Positions 1 through 7,443 of a stretch of 12,708 bases of DNA are shown in pieces (position 1 is the first letter of the stretch; every line of letters begins with the position of its first letter). This stretch comes from Actinomycetes bacterium (GTDB lineage Bacteria; Actinomycetota; Actinomycetes; Propionibacteriales; Propionibacteriaceae): positions 1-12,708 of the forward strand of contig JAEZZG010000006.1 of NCBI GenBank assembly GCA_023442485.1, written 5' to 3'. The notes below the pieces were generated by a model. It had not been told where the DNA came from. It saw only the letters and a program-made list of their open reading frames with translations, and did no database searches. The position numbers and the translations under genes are program-made.

Positions 1-59
1 GCCCTAATGCCACTCCCGACGCCGACACCCGGCTCCAAGACCGGGGTTAAATGAGAGCC

Positions 60-81
60 GGGGCTCACCGAAGTGAGCCCC
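60..81 (-). terminator. Hairpin terminator downstream of the sialidase gene
   Basis: A perfect 9-bp stem (GGGGCTCAC / GTGAGCCCC) closes a 4-base loop that reads TTCG on the minus strand, a very stable tetraloop. It lies 20 nt past the sialidase stop. No long U-run follows on either strand, so it may be a bidirectional or Rho-assisted terminator, or only a 3'-end stabiliser. The first ~50 bases of the window may be the tail of a convergent plus-strand gene, but they are too short to assign. Confidence 0.6.
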
Positions 82-100
82 AGCTTATTTAGATGATGTG

Positions 101-2176
101 TTAGGCCTTACGCTGATGAGCCTTGAATCCGAGGTAGCCACCAGCAGCGGCGACCACAGTCAACAAGGCTAACCCAGTCGCAGCTAGCCCAGAAGCACCG
201 GAGTTCGGCAACAGCGGTGGCTTCACGGCACTAGGAGTAGCGCCTTGCGGGCTTTCGGATGGAGTTGTCGATCCGCCCGGAGCAACCTCACTGGGGGTCC
301 CTTCGCCCGGATCGGGGTCTGCTGAAGGAGTGGGAGTCTCCGGCTCAGAAGGAACTTCCGTTGGAGCGGTCTCGGTGGGTTCCGGCTCTACCGAGGGGGT
401 TGGGGTTTCAGACGGCTCCGGCTCTACCGAGGGGGTAGGAGTTTCGGTAGGGGTAGCAGTCTCCGTAGGCTCCGGCTCTACCGAAGGAGTAGGAGTCTCA
501 GACGGCTCCGGCTCGGGCTCTTCGGTAGGCGGGTCAGGCTGAGTACCGGCGTCAACGAGATTGCATTCGGGATCGTGGTTGAGCCAGGTCATGGAGAATG
601 GCATGTAGGTGATTGAATACGAGCCCGACGCGCCGCTCGTCTCGTAGAGCATGGCGTACTTGCCGGATTCACCGAGCGGGGTCATGGTCGAGTAGGACAT
701 TGACCCAGATTCAAAGACCTTTCCGGTGGTCCAGTCGGCACCGTCGTTGAACGAGATTCTGATCTTGCCATTGGAACGTCCGTTGGTGTTGGCCGCGTTC
801 GAGAAAAGCAGAATCTTGGCGCAACGCGACCCTTCTGCCGCATTGGGGTAGGCCCGGATGATCGAGGCGTTGTTTCTCGGGTCAATCAGGTTGTAGTCGA
901 TCACGGGTTCGGTGTAGGTGACCCCACCGTCCGAGGAATAAGCAACCTTGCGGGCCTTGGTTCCATCAGAGGATCGCGAGTTGACCATCAAGCGCCCGTC
1001 GGATAACTCAACAACCTTGTTTTCGTCCATGGCGGTACCAAACGGGGTTCCAACCTTCCAGGTTTCGCCGTGGTCGTCCGAGTAGACCGACACAGCCTTC
1101 ATGTTCAGCCCAGACTTGGAATAGTTGACGGCGTACTGCTGCACCAAACGTCCCTTGTGGGGCCCATACCTGAGCTGAATGCCTTCGCCGGATGTGGCGA
1201 ATCGGCCATATTCCGTTTGCGGATCGTTGGTCACATCGGCAGTAATCACCTTGGGGTCAGCCCAGGTTTCGCCGTTGTCGTCGGACCAGGTCACGGCCGC
1301 GTGGATGACGGAGCGAAGGTTCGGATCGGTGCCGAGGCTAGAGCCTACAATACCTGAATCGAAGGACTTGACGAAGAAGAGGAAAATGCGGCCGGTTTCG
1401 CGATCAACGACGAAGGACGGATCGGAGTAGCCGTAAATCGGGCTTTCCACCTGCCCGGCCGCCATGGTGATCGGCTTGCTCCAGGACTTGCCGCCATCCT
1501 TGGAGATGCGCCCGATAATCGAGTTTGCCTGGGGTGCATCACGACAGTTGCTTGGACGTCCGTCCCAGGCAGCGACGATCCAGCCGTTAGGGGCTTCAGT
1601 CAGGGCAGGGATGCGGTGGCAGCGGAACCCGGCGACATCAGCGTCAGCAAGGGATCGCTTTGCCCCGTCGAGTTGATCCATCTCGGTTTCGGACGGGTGC
1701 GGAGGCTGCGGCCTGGGGGTGGGGTCCACTGCGATCTTTTCAGCGACCACGGGTGGAAGACTCTGCAGGACATCGTTACCTTCGCGGTCACGAGTCACGT
1801 CAACGGTGACGGACGGGGTGAAACCGTCTGCAACGTCAGCTTCCTTGGTGATGTGGTAGCCGAATGGACAGGAGGCGGTCTGTTGGGGTTTCAGATTCGC
1901 CCACCGACACGCACCGCTTGATGGGGTCACTGCCACGCCCTCTAGGGTCGAGAATCTGGGGTAGACGGTGACCGTCTGTTGGGAGAGATTGCGGTAGTGG
2001 AGGGTGTAGGTCACCTTGTCACCGACGTGGACGTCGTCACCGAGTTGGTCGGTACGCTCGATCCTGACCTCCACCATGGGGTCGTTTGGCTCTGCTTGAG
2101 CAGGCACAAAAAGCATGGAGGCGCACATCATGAGAAAAGCGATTAAAGGAAGGCGCCAAAATCGAATTCGCGTCAT
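101..2176 (-). CDS. Secreted, cell-wall-anchored exo-alpha-sialidase (BNR/Asp-box family)
   Basis: This 691-aa protein likely cleaves terminal sialic acid from host glycoconjugates at the cell surface. I chose the ATG at 2176, preceded by AGAAAGAG, over a longer start at 2212 with no ribosome site; the chosen start gives a clean signal peptide (residues 1-28, ending AQA). Residues ~35-140 form a beta-rich domain like those of DUF11-type surface proteins. The sialidase domain (~175-540) has the RIP motif with its first triad Arg (R188), a VELSDGR Glu (E390), a likely catalytic Tyr (Y495), and Asp-box motifs SKDGGKSW (225), SDDNGETW (298) and SDDHGETW (366), with weaker ones at 414 and 475. A Pro/Thr/Glu stalk (~545-655) leads to LPNSG (656-660), a hydrophobic helix and a basic tail, a sortase signal with Ser in place of Thr. 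A TACAAT at 2211-2216 could be its -10 box. Family call is firm; linkage specificity cannot be read. Confidence 0.93.
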   Translation of the reverse strand: MTRIRFWRLPLIAFLMMCASMLFVPAQAEPNDPMVEVRIERTDQLGDDVHVGDKVTYTLHYRNLSQQTVTVYPRFSTLEGVAVTPSSGACRWANLKPQQTASCPFGYHITKEADVADGFTPSVTVDVTRDREGNDVLQSLPPVVAEKIAVDPTPRPQPPHPSETEMDQLDGAKRSLADADVAGFRCHRIPALTEAPNGWIVAAWDGRPSNCRDAPQANSIIGRISKDGGKSWSKPITMAAGQVESPIYGYSDPSFVVDRETGRIFLFFVKSFDSGIVGSSLGTDPNLRSVIHAAVTWSDDNGETWADPKVITADVTNDPQTEYGRFATSGEGIQLRYGPHKGRLVQQYAVNYSKSGLNMKAVSVYSDDHGETWKVGTPFGTAMDENKVVELSDGRLMVNSRSSDGTKARKVAYSSDGGVTYTEPVIDYNLIDPRNNASIIRAYPNAAEGSRCAKILLFSNAANTNGRSNGKIRISFNDGADWTTGKVFESGSMSYSTMTPLGESGKYAMLYETSGASGSYSITYMPFSMTWLNHDPECNLVDAGTQPDPPTEEPEPEPSETPTPSVEPEPTETATPTETPTPSVEPEPSETPTPSVEPEPTETAPTEVPSEPETPTPSADPDPGEGTPSEVAPGGSTTPSESPQGATPSAVKPPLLPNSGASGLAATGLALLTVVAAAGGYLGFKAHQRKA
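375..520 (-). repeat. 36-bp in-frame tandem repeat encoding the sialidase stalk
   Basis: The block TCCGGCTCTACCGA (plus strand) recurs at 381, 417 and 471, with a diverged copy at 507. Spacings are 36, 54 and 36 bases, so 12-residue units (PSVEPEPSETPT type) with one 18-base, six-residue insertion. All steps are multiples of three, so the frame is kept. The units form the stalk between the catalytic domain and the wall anchor. Such repeats can change copy number by slippage, altering stalk length. Confidence 0.85.
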
Positions 2177-2376
2177 TGTGAACTCTTTCTGGTCGGATTC
2201 GGTACCCACCATTGTAGAGTTATGACGTCTGATCTCCGAGAGAAAGGGAATTTGTTCATTCCTGTTGCAAATGATTGTACTTTCCTAGCCAGAGCCTAGT
2301 GTTGACGGGATCGACAGCACCCTCATGGTCTGAGAGGCGTCTGGGACGGAGTGGAATCGCGGCCTGGTGGCGGCTT

Positions 2377-2415
2377 AAAAACTCGAAGGCTCCCACCGGG
2401 TGAGCGGCGAGAGCC
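2377..2415 (-). terminator. Rho-independent terminator of the tRNA-rpmG unit
   Basis: Read on the minus strand, a GGCTCTC arm (2415-2409) pairs with GGGAGCC (2394-2388), with one G-U pair, and is followed after a few bases by five Us (2381-2377). It lies 25 nt beyond the rpmG stop and ends that unit before the sialidase gene. Confidence 0.75.
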
Positions 2416-2439
2416 TATGTGTCTTAGGACGTGGAAAGA

Positions 2440-2610
2440 CTAACGAGTCTCTTTGTGTGCGGTGTGCTTGCGGCAGCGTGCGCAGAACTTCTGCAACTCA
2501 AGACGGTCAGGATCGTTGCGACGATTCTTCTTGGTGATGTAGTTGCGTTCCTTGCACTCTGTACAGGCGAGCGTGATCTTCGGACGAATATCGCCAGCCT
2601 TCTTGGCCAT
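2440..2610 (-). CDS. rpmG: Large ribosomal subunit protein bL33
   Basis: A 56-aa basic protein beginning MAKKAGDIRPKITLACTECK, the classic L33 pattern, part of the 50S subunit near the E site. Two CxxC pairs (C16/C19 and C43/C46) make this the zinc-binding 'C+' form; many bacteria also carry a C-minus paralogue used under zinc limitation. The ATG at 2610 has AGAGGAGG just upstream. It follows tRNA-Met on the same strand with no clear promoter in the 133-nt gap, so it is probably co-transcribed with the two tRNAs, a common actinobacterial arrangement. Length and sequence are normal. Confidence 0.97.
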   Translation of the reverse strand: MAKKAGDIRPKITLACTECKERNYITKKNRRNDPDRLELQKFCARCRKHTAHKETR

Positions 2611-2743
2611 GATGACCTCCTCTGCCCTCAGGCAGTGTCGCCATGCAACTGCATGACTCTCGTTAGTTTCTCAAGTTCCTTCAGGCGCCTAGGTCGGACA
2701 TGAACGTCGACGAAACTCGACATTTGCGTCACTAGACACTTCG

Positions 2744-2815
2744 TAGCGGGAGCGGGAATTGAACCCGCGACACAGCGATTATGAGCCGCTTGCTCTACCA
2801 CTGAGCTACCCCGCC
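2744..2815 (-). tRNA. tRNA-Met (CAT), elongator type
   Basis: A 72-nt cloverleaf: GGCGGGG acceptor, GCTC/GAGC D-stem, five-pair anticodon stem with loop CTCATAA (anticodon CAT), GCGGG/CCCGC T-stem with TTCAATT loop, discriminator A. The first acceptor pair is G-C or G-U rather than the C-A mismatch of initiator tRNA, so it is an elongator; a tRNA-Ile2 with modified CAT is a less likely alternative. CCA is not encoded. Confidence 0.95.
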
Positions 2816-2867
2816 ATGACGTCGTCCCAACGCGATTGGCAGTGGTACCTCGCAGTGAAACGAACAG

Positions 2868-2940
2868 AGCCCCCAATCAGAATCGAACTGATGACCTTCT
2901 CCTTACCATGGAGACGCTCTACCGACTGAGCTATAGGGGC
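2868..2940 (-). tRNA. tRNA-Thr (GGT)
   Basis: A 73-nt cloverleaf: GCCCCTA/TGGGGGC acceptor, TCTCC/GGAGA anticodon stem, loop ATGGTAA with anticodon GGT, ATCAG/CTGAT T-stem with TTCGATT loop, discriminator T. It is the first gene of the unit running into tRNA-Met and rpmG. CCA is not encoded. Confidence 0.97.
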
Positions 2941-2953
2941 TAGCCGACGGAAT

Positions 2954-2982
2954 AATCTACTAGCCGATTCAAAATCTTTCAA
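2954..2982 (-). promoter_or_regulatory. Housekeeping-type promoter of the tRNA-Thr/tRNA-Met/rpmG unit
   Basis: On the minus strand TTGAAA (2982-2977) and TAGATT (2959-2954) are separated by exactly 17 nt. The -10 box ends 13 nt before the tRNA-Thr 5' end, giving a short leader as expected for a tRNA promoter. Confidence 0.75.
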
Positions 2983-3227
2983 ATCGAGACCAGGATCACC
3001 CTGACGATGGTATTCCAGGGCCTAGTTGATTAGACGCCGTACAGGACCTAGCGGCGATCACCGCTGGGAACCGTGCGAATCCATACGCTACCGGAAATCG
3101 TTGGCAATGAAAAATCGAGAGTTCAGCCATCGAGATCGATCCCCACCAAGCTACTGGTTAATCCCGGTCAAGCCGCTCGCGCACCTAGTCAGGCTCCTCG
3201 GCCCTCGTCCTCGGCAACCTGATCGGC
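2983..3227. other. Intergenic region with no recognised gene
   Basis: This stretch lies between the divergent tRNA and deoD promoters. No reading frame here has a credible ribosome site or recognisable product, and I see no long hairpin or repeat. Confidence 0.5.
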
Positions 3228-3242
3228 TACGATCGTCCCATG
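3228..3242 (+). promoter_or_regulatory. -10 box placing the deoD transcription start at or next to its ATG
   Basis: TACGAT (3228-3233) fits the actinobacterial TANNNT -10 consensus and lies 6 nt before the ATG. Transcription should begin at about the A of the start codon, giving a leaderless mRNA. There is no Shine-Dalgarno sequence and no good -35 box. Confidence 0.5.
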
Positions 3243-3950
3243 TCAACTCCACACATTGCTTGCGAAATGGGCGATATTGCTGAACGAGTGATCCTTCCAG
3301 GTGATCCGTTGCGGGCTGAACGCATCGCCAAAGACTATCTGACAGATGTCACTTGCGTGTCGAAGGTGCGCGGCAACGGCATCTACACCGGCAAATGGCA
3401 AGGTGAACCAATTTCCGTGATGGCATCTGGGATGGGTATCCCTACGACTCATTTATACGCCACCGAGCTGTTCCGTTTCTTTGGCGTCAAGCGGATATGC
3501 CGCGTCGGCACCGCTGGCGGTATCGCTAAGTCGGTCAAGGTCAAGGACGTCATCATCGCGTCGTCGGCTCACACAAACTCTCGAATCGCCGAGATTCAGG
3601 TGCCCGATGTCACCGTCTCCCTCACGGCGTCCTTCGACATGTTGTCGGCTGCCGTAGCGAAGGCTAAAGAAGCCGATTTCCGATTCCACGTCGGCCCGGT
3701 CTACTCCTCTGACTACTTCTATCTCAACCGTCCCGACATCACCGAAGCCTTGGCGAAGATCGGCACCCTCGGCGTTGAGATGGAATCGGCAGCACTCTTC
3801 GGGGTCGCCGCGATCGAAGGAACCGAAGCCCTCACCGTTTTGACTGTCTCCGACCACCTGTTTGACGGGTCTGGAGATTTGACTGCAGACGAACGCGAAA
3901 CCATTTTCCAGAACGCCCTCGAAGTCGGCGTCGCGGCGCTGTTCGCCTAG
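3240..3950 (+). CDS. deoD: Purine nucleoside phosphorylase, DeoD type
   Basis: A 236-aa cytosolic enzyme that splits purine (deoxy)ribonucleosides with phosphate to the free base and (deoxy)ribose-1-phosphate in salvage. It aligns along its length with the hexameric E. coli DeoD: STPHIACEMGD with H5, PGDPLRA (G21, R25), VRGN (R44), RVGTAGG (R88, T91 where E. coli has Ser), GVEMES (E180, M181, E182) and the catalytic SDH (S204, D205). These are the phosphate, sugar and base contacts of the low-mass class. The ATG at 3240 matches the family N-terminus exactly and appears leaderless. Its converging neighbour is tRNA-Tyr, so it is probably monocistronic. Exact substrate preference cannot be read from sequence. 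Confidence 0.95.
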   Translation: MSTPHIACEMGDIAERVILPGDPLRAERIAKDYLTDVTCVSKVRGNGIYTGKWQGEPISVMASGMGIPTTHLYATELFRFFGVKRICRVGTAGGIAKSVKVKDVIIASSAHTNSRIAEIQVPDVTVSLTASFDMLSAAVAKAKEADFRFHVGPVYSSDYFYLNRPDITEALAKIGTLGVEMESAALFGVAAIEGTEALTVLTVSDHLFDGSGDLTADERETIFQNALEVGVAALFA

Positions 3951-3969
3951 CCTGGTTCACTCTTTAGTT

Positions 3970-3997
3970 CTGGACGCCCGACCTGCCGGGCGTCCAG
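3970..3997 (+). terminator. Strong hairpin after deoD
   Basis: A perfect 11-bp GC-rich stem (CTGGACGCCCG / CGGGCGTCCAG) with a 6-base loop starts 20 nt past the deoD stop. The following U content is low on both strands, so it may act with Rho or in both directions. Confidence 0.6.
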
Positions 3998-4156
3998 ACT
4001 GCGATTTGTGCCTTAGACGAAGCCGGTGCCCAAGCTGCAAGAGCGCGACTGCATAGATCGGCTGCACATTTCCGGCAGGTAAGAAGGCACGGCAGAGACG
4101 ACCTGGAGGTGGTCCGCCATCTGGTGACCCCTGGCGGTGTCGGCGAGGAATAGTGA

Positions 4157-4195
4157 ATAAAAAGCACAACGCCGCTGATCGAAGAACCAGCGGCG
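4157..4195 (-). terminator. Rho-independent terminator of tRNA-Tyr
   Basis: On the minus strand CGCCGCTG pairs perfectly with CAGCGGCG (8 bp, 10-base loop, 4195-4170) and is followed by GTGCTTTTTATT with five consecutive Us. It lies about 20 nt after the tRNA 3' end. Confidence 0.85.
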
Positions 4196-4213
4196 CATTA
4201 GTGGTCGCAGCGG

Positions 4214-4295
4214 TGGCAGGTGAAGGATTCGAACCTTCGTAGGCGATGCCAGCGGTTTTACAGACCGTTCCCTTTGGCCACTTGGGTAACCTGCC
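4214..4295 (-). tRNA. tRNA-Tyr (GTA)
   Basis: An 82-nt class II tRNA: GGCAGGT/ACCTGCC acceptor, anticodon loop CTGTAAA (anticodon GTA), a long variable arm (CTGGCATCGCCTAC region), GAAGG/CCTTC T-stem with TTCGAAT loop, and discriminator A. The long variable arm with GTA identifies bacterial tRNA-Tyr. CCA is not encoded. Confidence 0.96.
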
Positions 4296-4337
4296 AAGCT
4301 TCTTGCGGGAGTAACTCCGGATCAAGTCGCGACCGAA

Positions 4338-4367
4338 ACTCTACACGAACAAATCAGGTCGCGCCAA
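4338..4367 (-). promoter_or_regulatory. Probable tRNA-Tyr promoter
   Basis: On the minus strand TTGGCG (4367-4362) and TAGAGT (4343-4338) are 18 nt apart. The predicted start gives a leader of about 35 nt before the tRNA. Confidence 0.45.
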
Positions 4368-4400
4368 TCAGGCCCCAATCGCGCATCTGGATTGATCCGC

Positions 4401-4415
4401 TACAGTAATGACGTG
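4401..4415 (+). promoter_or_regulatory. -10 box placing exonuclease III transcription at or next to its GTG
   Basis: TACAGT (4401-4406) lies exactly 6 nt before the GTG at 4413, the same geometry as in front of deoD. No Shine-Dalgarno sequence precedes the GTG. This spacing is the main reason for choosing the GTG over a TTG at 4392. Confidence 0.5.
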
Positions 4416-5291
4416 CTTAGAATCGCCAGCTACAACGTCAATGGAATCCGCGCCACCCTCAAGCGGGGTTTTGAGCCGTGGCTGTCCGAACGTGGACTCG
4501 ACGTCCTCGGTCTCCAAGAGGTGCGGTGCCGCCCCGCTGATCTTCCTGCTCGATGTTTCGGCCCTTACTGGACCGTCTACAATCCCGGCCAACTTGCCGG
4601 ACGTAACGGAGTTGCCATCTGCACGAAGACCCCAGTAGCAGAGATTCGTAGCTGGGGAGATGTGATTGGTTTCGACCCCGACGGATTTCCCTTAGACGTT
4701 ACTCCAGCGTCAACCGACTGCCCCGTCGAGGCCCTCGGCGACTATCTCAACGAGGGACGATACCTCGAGGTTGACCTTGCGGATGTGCCGGTGACGGTGG
4801 GATGTCTGTACCTGCCTAAGGGAGCGACCCTCGACGATGACGAAGCCAAGTATCGCCGCAAACAAGACTTCATGGCCGGACTGGCGACATACCTCGACAT
4901 GTGCGTCGCTCAGGCGAAAACGACGGGGCGGGAGTTCGTCATCATGGGCGATTTCAACATTGCCCACACCAACAATGACCTGAAGAATTGGAAGTCCAAC
5001 CAAAAGTCTGAGGGGTTCTTACCGGAAGAGCGAGCCTGGTTCACCCAGGTGCTCTCCACGGGTGAGTTGGTTGACGTCTTGCGCACCCAGTACCCTGATC
5101 AGCCCGGGCCGTATAGCTGGTGGAGTTGGCGAGGTCAGGCCTTCGTCAATGACGCTGGCTGGCGGATCGACTACCAACTATCCACACCAAAACTTGCCGA
5201 GGCCGCCACCACTGCAGTGATTGACCGCGAACTGGACTATCCATCACGACGCTCAGACCACGCCGCCTTGGTGATCGACTACAACATCTAG
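4413..5291 (+). CDS. xth: Exodeoxyribonuclease III (AP endonuclease, ExoA/Xth type)
   Basis: A 292-aa cytosolic base-excision-repair nuclease that cuts the backbone 5' to abasic sites and trims 3' blocks. It has the full endonuclease/exonuclease/phosphatase-fold active site: SYNVNGIR (N8), GLQEVR with metal-binding E36, CLYLPKG (Y133), MGDFNIAH (D180, N182), WRIDYQL (D253) and RRSDHAAL (D282, H283). The N-terminus MLRIASYNVNG fits the family, supporting the GTG at 4413. Length is slightly above E. coli Xth because of an acidic segment at ~85-115, common in actinobacterial ExoA. It converges on the mptB-like gene across 185 nt. Confidence 0.93.
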   Translation: MLRIASYNVNGIRATLKRGFEPWLSERGLDVLGLQEVRCRPADLPARCFGPYWTVYNPGQLAGRNGVAICTKTPVAEIRSWGDVIGFDPDGFPLDVTPASTDCPVEALGDYLNEGRYLEVDLADVPVTVGCLYLPKGATLDDDEAKYRRKQDFMAGLATYLDMCVAQAKTTGREFVIMGDFNIAHTNNDLKNWKSNQKSEGFLPEERAWFTQVLSTGELVDVLRTQYPDQPGPYSWWSWRGQAFVNDAGWRIDYQLSTPKLAEAATTAVIDRELDYPSRRSDHAALVIDYNI

Positions 5292-5476
5292 GGCAACCGG
5301 CAACAGTGTCGGCGAAGATCAATGCCCGCATTGCGTCTTATGCCGTCGGCGGGAAGTCTGTCGTAGCCTCACCCGGAGACTTGGGAGGGGTACTCCACTA
5401 GCAGTTCCAGCTAGTTGGTCTGGAGACGGCGTTCGCGTCGAATGTTGACTGCCCTGCCCGAGGAATGGGTGCCGAG
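5292..5476. other. Convergent intergenic region with weak hairpins
   Basis: Two imperfect hairpins are visible: GGGCA (5292) with TGCCC (5323), directly after the exonuclease stop, and CCACTAGC (5395) with GCTAGTTGG (5410), nearer the mptB-like stop, with one bulged base. Neither has a U-run, so termination by them is a guess. No gene is seen. Confidence 0.35.
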
Positions 5477-7072
5477 CTATTTCTCGTGGCGGGCCTTGGT
5501 GATATACCAGATTGACTGAATGCATAGACCGAGGAATCCGACAATACCGAGACCGGTGGAGCCGTTTCGCCACGACAGGTTGATGCCGGCGTAACACAGT
5601 AACAAGATGGTCCCCCAGAAGTAGGCCCTCACCAAGGTGGGTTTCGGACGCTGGAAGGGAACCAATACCCCGCCCCACAGCAGATACCAGGAATGTAGTG
5701 CCGGGGAGCAGATCGCAACGACGAGATACCCGAGCGAGACGAAAGCTAGTGGACGACGACGGCCAACCGAGAACGCCAGCCACAAGATTGCAACTGCGGC
5801 GATTATCCATCCGATTGACCTGGCCACGGTCAAGGCCATATGTCCGGTGGGGTCGAGTCCGAAGCGGTTGATGATGATCTGCAGCCCCTGTCCGAGCAAG
5901 GTGAAGGGCGAGACGGTGGTGACTCGTCCAGGCACATCAACTGCGTTGAACCAGCCAAAGTTGAGATCAGTGGCGATAGATACTGCCGCAAACGATCCCA
6001 AGGCTAGAGCACACGCCGTCAAGATTCTGATCATCGAGATCAGGGACTGATGCCATCGCCACCGACGCCAAGGGAAGAGGATTAGTGGCACAGCCGGAGC
6101 GGCTAATAAGGCCGGCTGTTTCACTGACGCTGCTACCCCGATCATGAGGGCACCGAGAATCCAGCCACAGTGACGCATCCACGGTCTTCTCGGCAATCCA
6201 GGAATGGCGGAGATAGTGCCCAACCACAGCCCCACGACAACCAGACCCATCATCAGGGAATCATTGTGGGCACCGCCGACAAAGTCGATCAGAAAGAGCG
6301 GGTTGAGGATGACGAACCAGTAGGTGAAAGCCCTAGAGATGTGCACCTTGGCGGCTAGTCGAGGCAGGAAGATGACGATTAAGACGACACCGAGCAGAGC
6401 CGGGATTCGCTGGGCCACTGCAGCCCAGTACGGGTTGAATCCCACCATCTCAACTAACAGGCACGCGATGCGCAAACTCAACGGGCCATAGGGGGCTGGG
6501 GTGAAGCGCCAAACCCACGATACTTGGTCCGCGAAGCTGCCCGGTAGGACGCCTGGACCCGCGTAGTAGGGGTCGATGTTGTTGTGCAGCAGCCAGCCTT
6601 GGGCGGCGTAGGAGTAAGCGTCGTGAGAGAAGATCGGCGGGGCGAGTAAGAATGGTAGCGACCAGATCAGCAGGACCGCCGGCGCCCAGACCCGTAAGGT
6701 CTTGGATCGGTGAGCGCCGGGATTAGCGTTCTTAACAGAAACCTCGCCGGGACGTAGGTGAACCCAAGCGAGGACGAGGAGACCGATCCCTACCAACACG
6801 GTGATCGTCCCCAGGATTGATCCGATACTCGACCCGAGGTTGACCGCGTCGATGAATCTCCACCACGGGGAGTTCGCTGGCAGATAGGCCGGGGTCAAAG
6901 AGCCGAGAAAAATCAGCAACGCCCCCGTGAAACCAATCAAGACATCGCGATCCTTGAACGCATCGACGAGTCTTTTCCCTTTCCTGCGAACGGTACCACC
7001 ACCGAGATTCCTGGTCTGGATCGGCGACGGCTGGCTGGGCACGACGTGGCGGACGTGGGTCATCTCGGTCAT
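5477..7072 (-). CDS. MptB-like polyprenol-phosphate-mannose alpha-1,6-mannosyltransferase (GT-C)
   Basis: A 531-aa membrane protein with roughly 11-13 hydrophobic helices, no signal peptide and a basic cytosolic N-terminus (~1-40). Family hallmarks: PIFSHDAYSYAAQG (~147-160) with the first-loop Asp typical of GT-C enzymes, a TPAPYGP motif (~191), NPLFLIDFVGGAHNDSLM (257-274) and SPALHSWYLLW near the C-terminus. MptA/MptB enzymes extend alpha-1,6-mannan backbones of lipomannan-type glycolipids outside the membrane using polyprenyl-phosphate mannose. A lipomannan-like product is inferred; another acceptor is possible. The ATG at 7072 overlaps the nuoI stop by an ATGA, so it is the third gene of the nuoC-nuoI unit, which is odd for an envelope enzyme. 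A GTG at 7081 is an alternative start. Confidence 0.82.
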   Translation of the reverse strand: MTEMTHVRHVVPSQPSPIQTRNLGGGTVRRKGKRLVDAFKDRDVLIGFTGALLIFLGSLTPAYLPANSPWWRFIDAVNLGSSIGSILGTITVLVGIGLLVLAWVHLRPGEVSVKNANPGAHRSKTLRVWAPAVLLIWSLPFLLAPPIFSHDAYSYAAQGWLLHNNIDPYYAGPGVLPGSFADQVSWVWRFTPAPYGPLSLRIACLLVEMVGFNPYWAAVAQRIPALLGVVLIVIFLPRLAAKVHISRAFTYWFVILNPLFLIDFVGGAHNDSLMMGLVVVGLWLGTISAIPGLPRRPWMRHCGWILGALMIGVAASVKQPALLAAPAVPLILFPWRRWRWHQSLISMIRILTACALALGSFAAVSIATDLNFGWFNAVDVPGRVTTVSPFTLLGQGLQIIINRFGLDPTGHMALTVARSIGWIIAAVAILWLAFSVGRRRPLAFVSLGYLVVAICSPALHSWYLLWGGVLVPFQRPKPTLVRAYFWGTILLLCYAGINLSWRNGSTGLGIVGFLGLCIQSIWYITKARHEK

Positions 7073-7443
7073 CGTAACCACCCCGGCGTCGGGTCAGAAC
7101 TGGCGGCTACTGTCTGTCCCTGCTCATCGAGAGACAGTTGCGAAATGGTTGCAACAAGGTTGCACTCCGTGTGTGCGGGGTGATTGCCGTCTACCCACAC
7201 CAAGGCATCAAACGGGCACTCTTCAATGCACATGCCGCAATAGATGCACAACCCGTAATCGATGCGGAAATCGTCGAGAATGTTGTGCGAACGGGTGCGC
7301 CCTCTTCCTGACACAGGTTGATCAGAAACCTGAGGATGGGAGGAAAGGGAGATGCACCAGACCGGACATTCCCGCACGCAGATCATGCATGAGGTGCACC
7401 GGGAACGGTGCAGGCCTATCCAGGCGTGGGAGACGGGTGTCAT
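7069..7443 (-). CDS. nuoI: NuoI-like 2[4Fe-4S] ferredoxin subunit, short N-terminus
   Basis: A 124-aa protein with two complete CxxCxxCxxxCP motifs: C16, C19, C22, C26 and C66, C69, C72, C76. In complex I these carry clusters N6a and N6b, passing electrons to N2 in NuoB. The text around them (WIGLHRSRCTSCMICVREC, IDYGLCIYCGMCIEECPFDAL) follows actinobacterial NuoI closely. Usual NuoI has about 40-50 extra N-terminal residues that pack against the membrane arm; here the first Cys is residue 16. The ATG at 7443 is well supported: GGGGAGGAAGG directly upstream and an ATGA overlap with the nuoC stop. The end overlaps the mptB-like gene the same way. It could instead act as a free ferredoxin, for example for KorAB. 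Confidence 0.85.
   Translation of the reverse strand: MTPVSHAWIGLHRSRCTSCMICVRECPVWCISLSSHPQVSDQPVSGRGRTRSHNILDDFRIDYGLCIYCGMCIEECPFDALVWVDGNHPAHTECNLVATISQLSLDEQGQTVAASSDPTPGWLR

Noticed and set aside
1..54. Possible 3' end of a plus-strand gene (stop at 48-50 or 52-54, depending on frame)
   Set aside because: Only about 16 codons are visible and two frames are equally plausible, so no product or frame can be supported.
330..542. A plus-strand frame made of Gly/Ser/Val repeats
   Set aside because: It is the antisense of the sialidase stalk repeat and has no start signal of its own.
2628..2876. An 82-codon minus-strand frame containing SVVEQAAHNRCVAGSIPAPA
   Set aside because: This is tRNA-Met translated in frame, another classic spurious ORF.
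4013..4297. A 94-codon minus-strand frame starting with an apparently conserved peptide (MAGYPSGQRERSVKPL...)
   Set aside because: The conserved-looking part is the tRNA-Tyr gene read as protein, a known mis-annotation; the rest has no ribosome site or homology.
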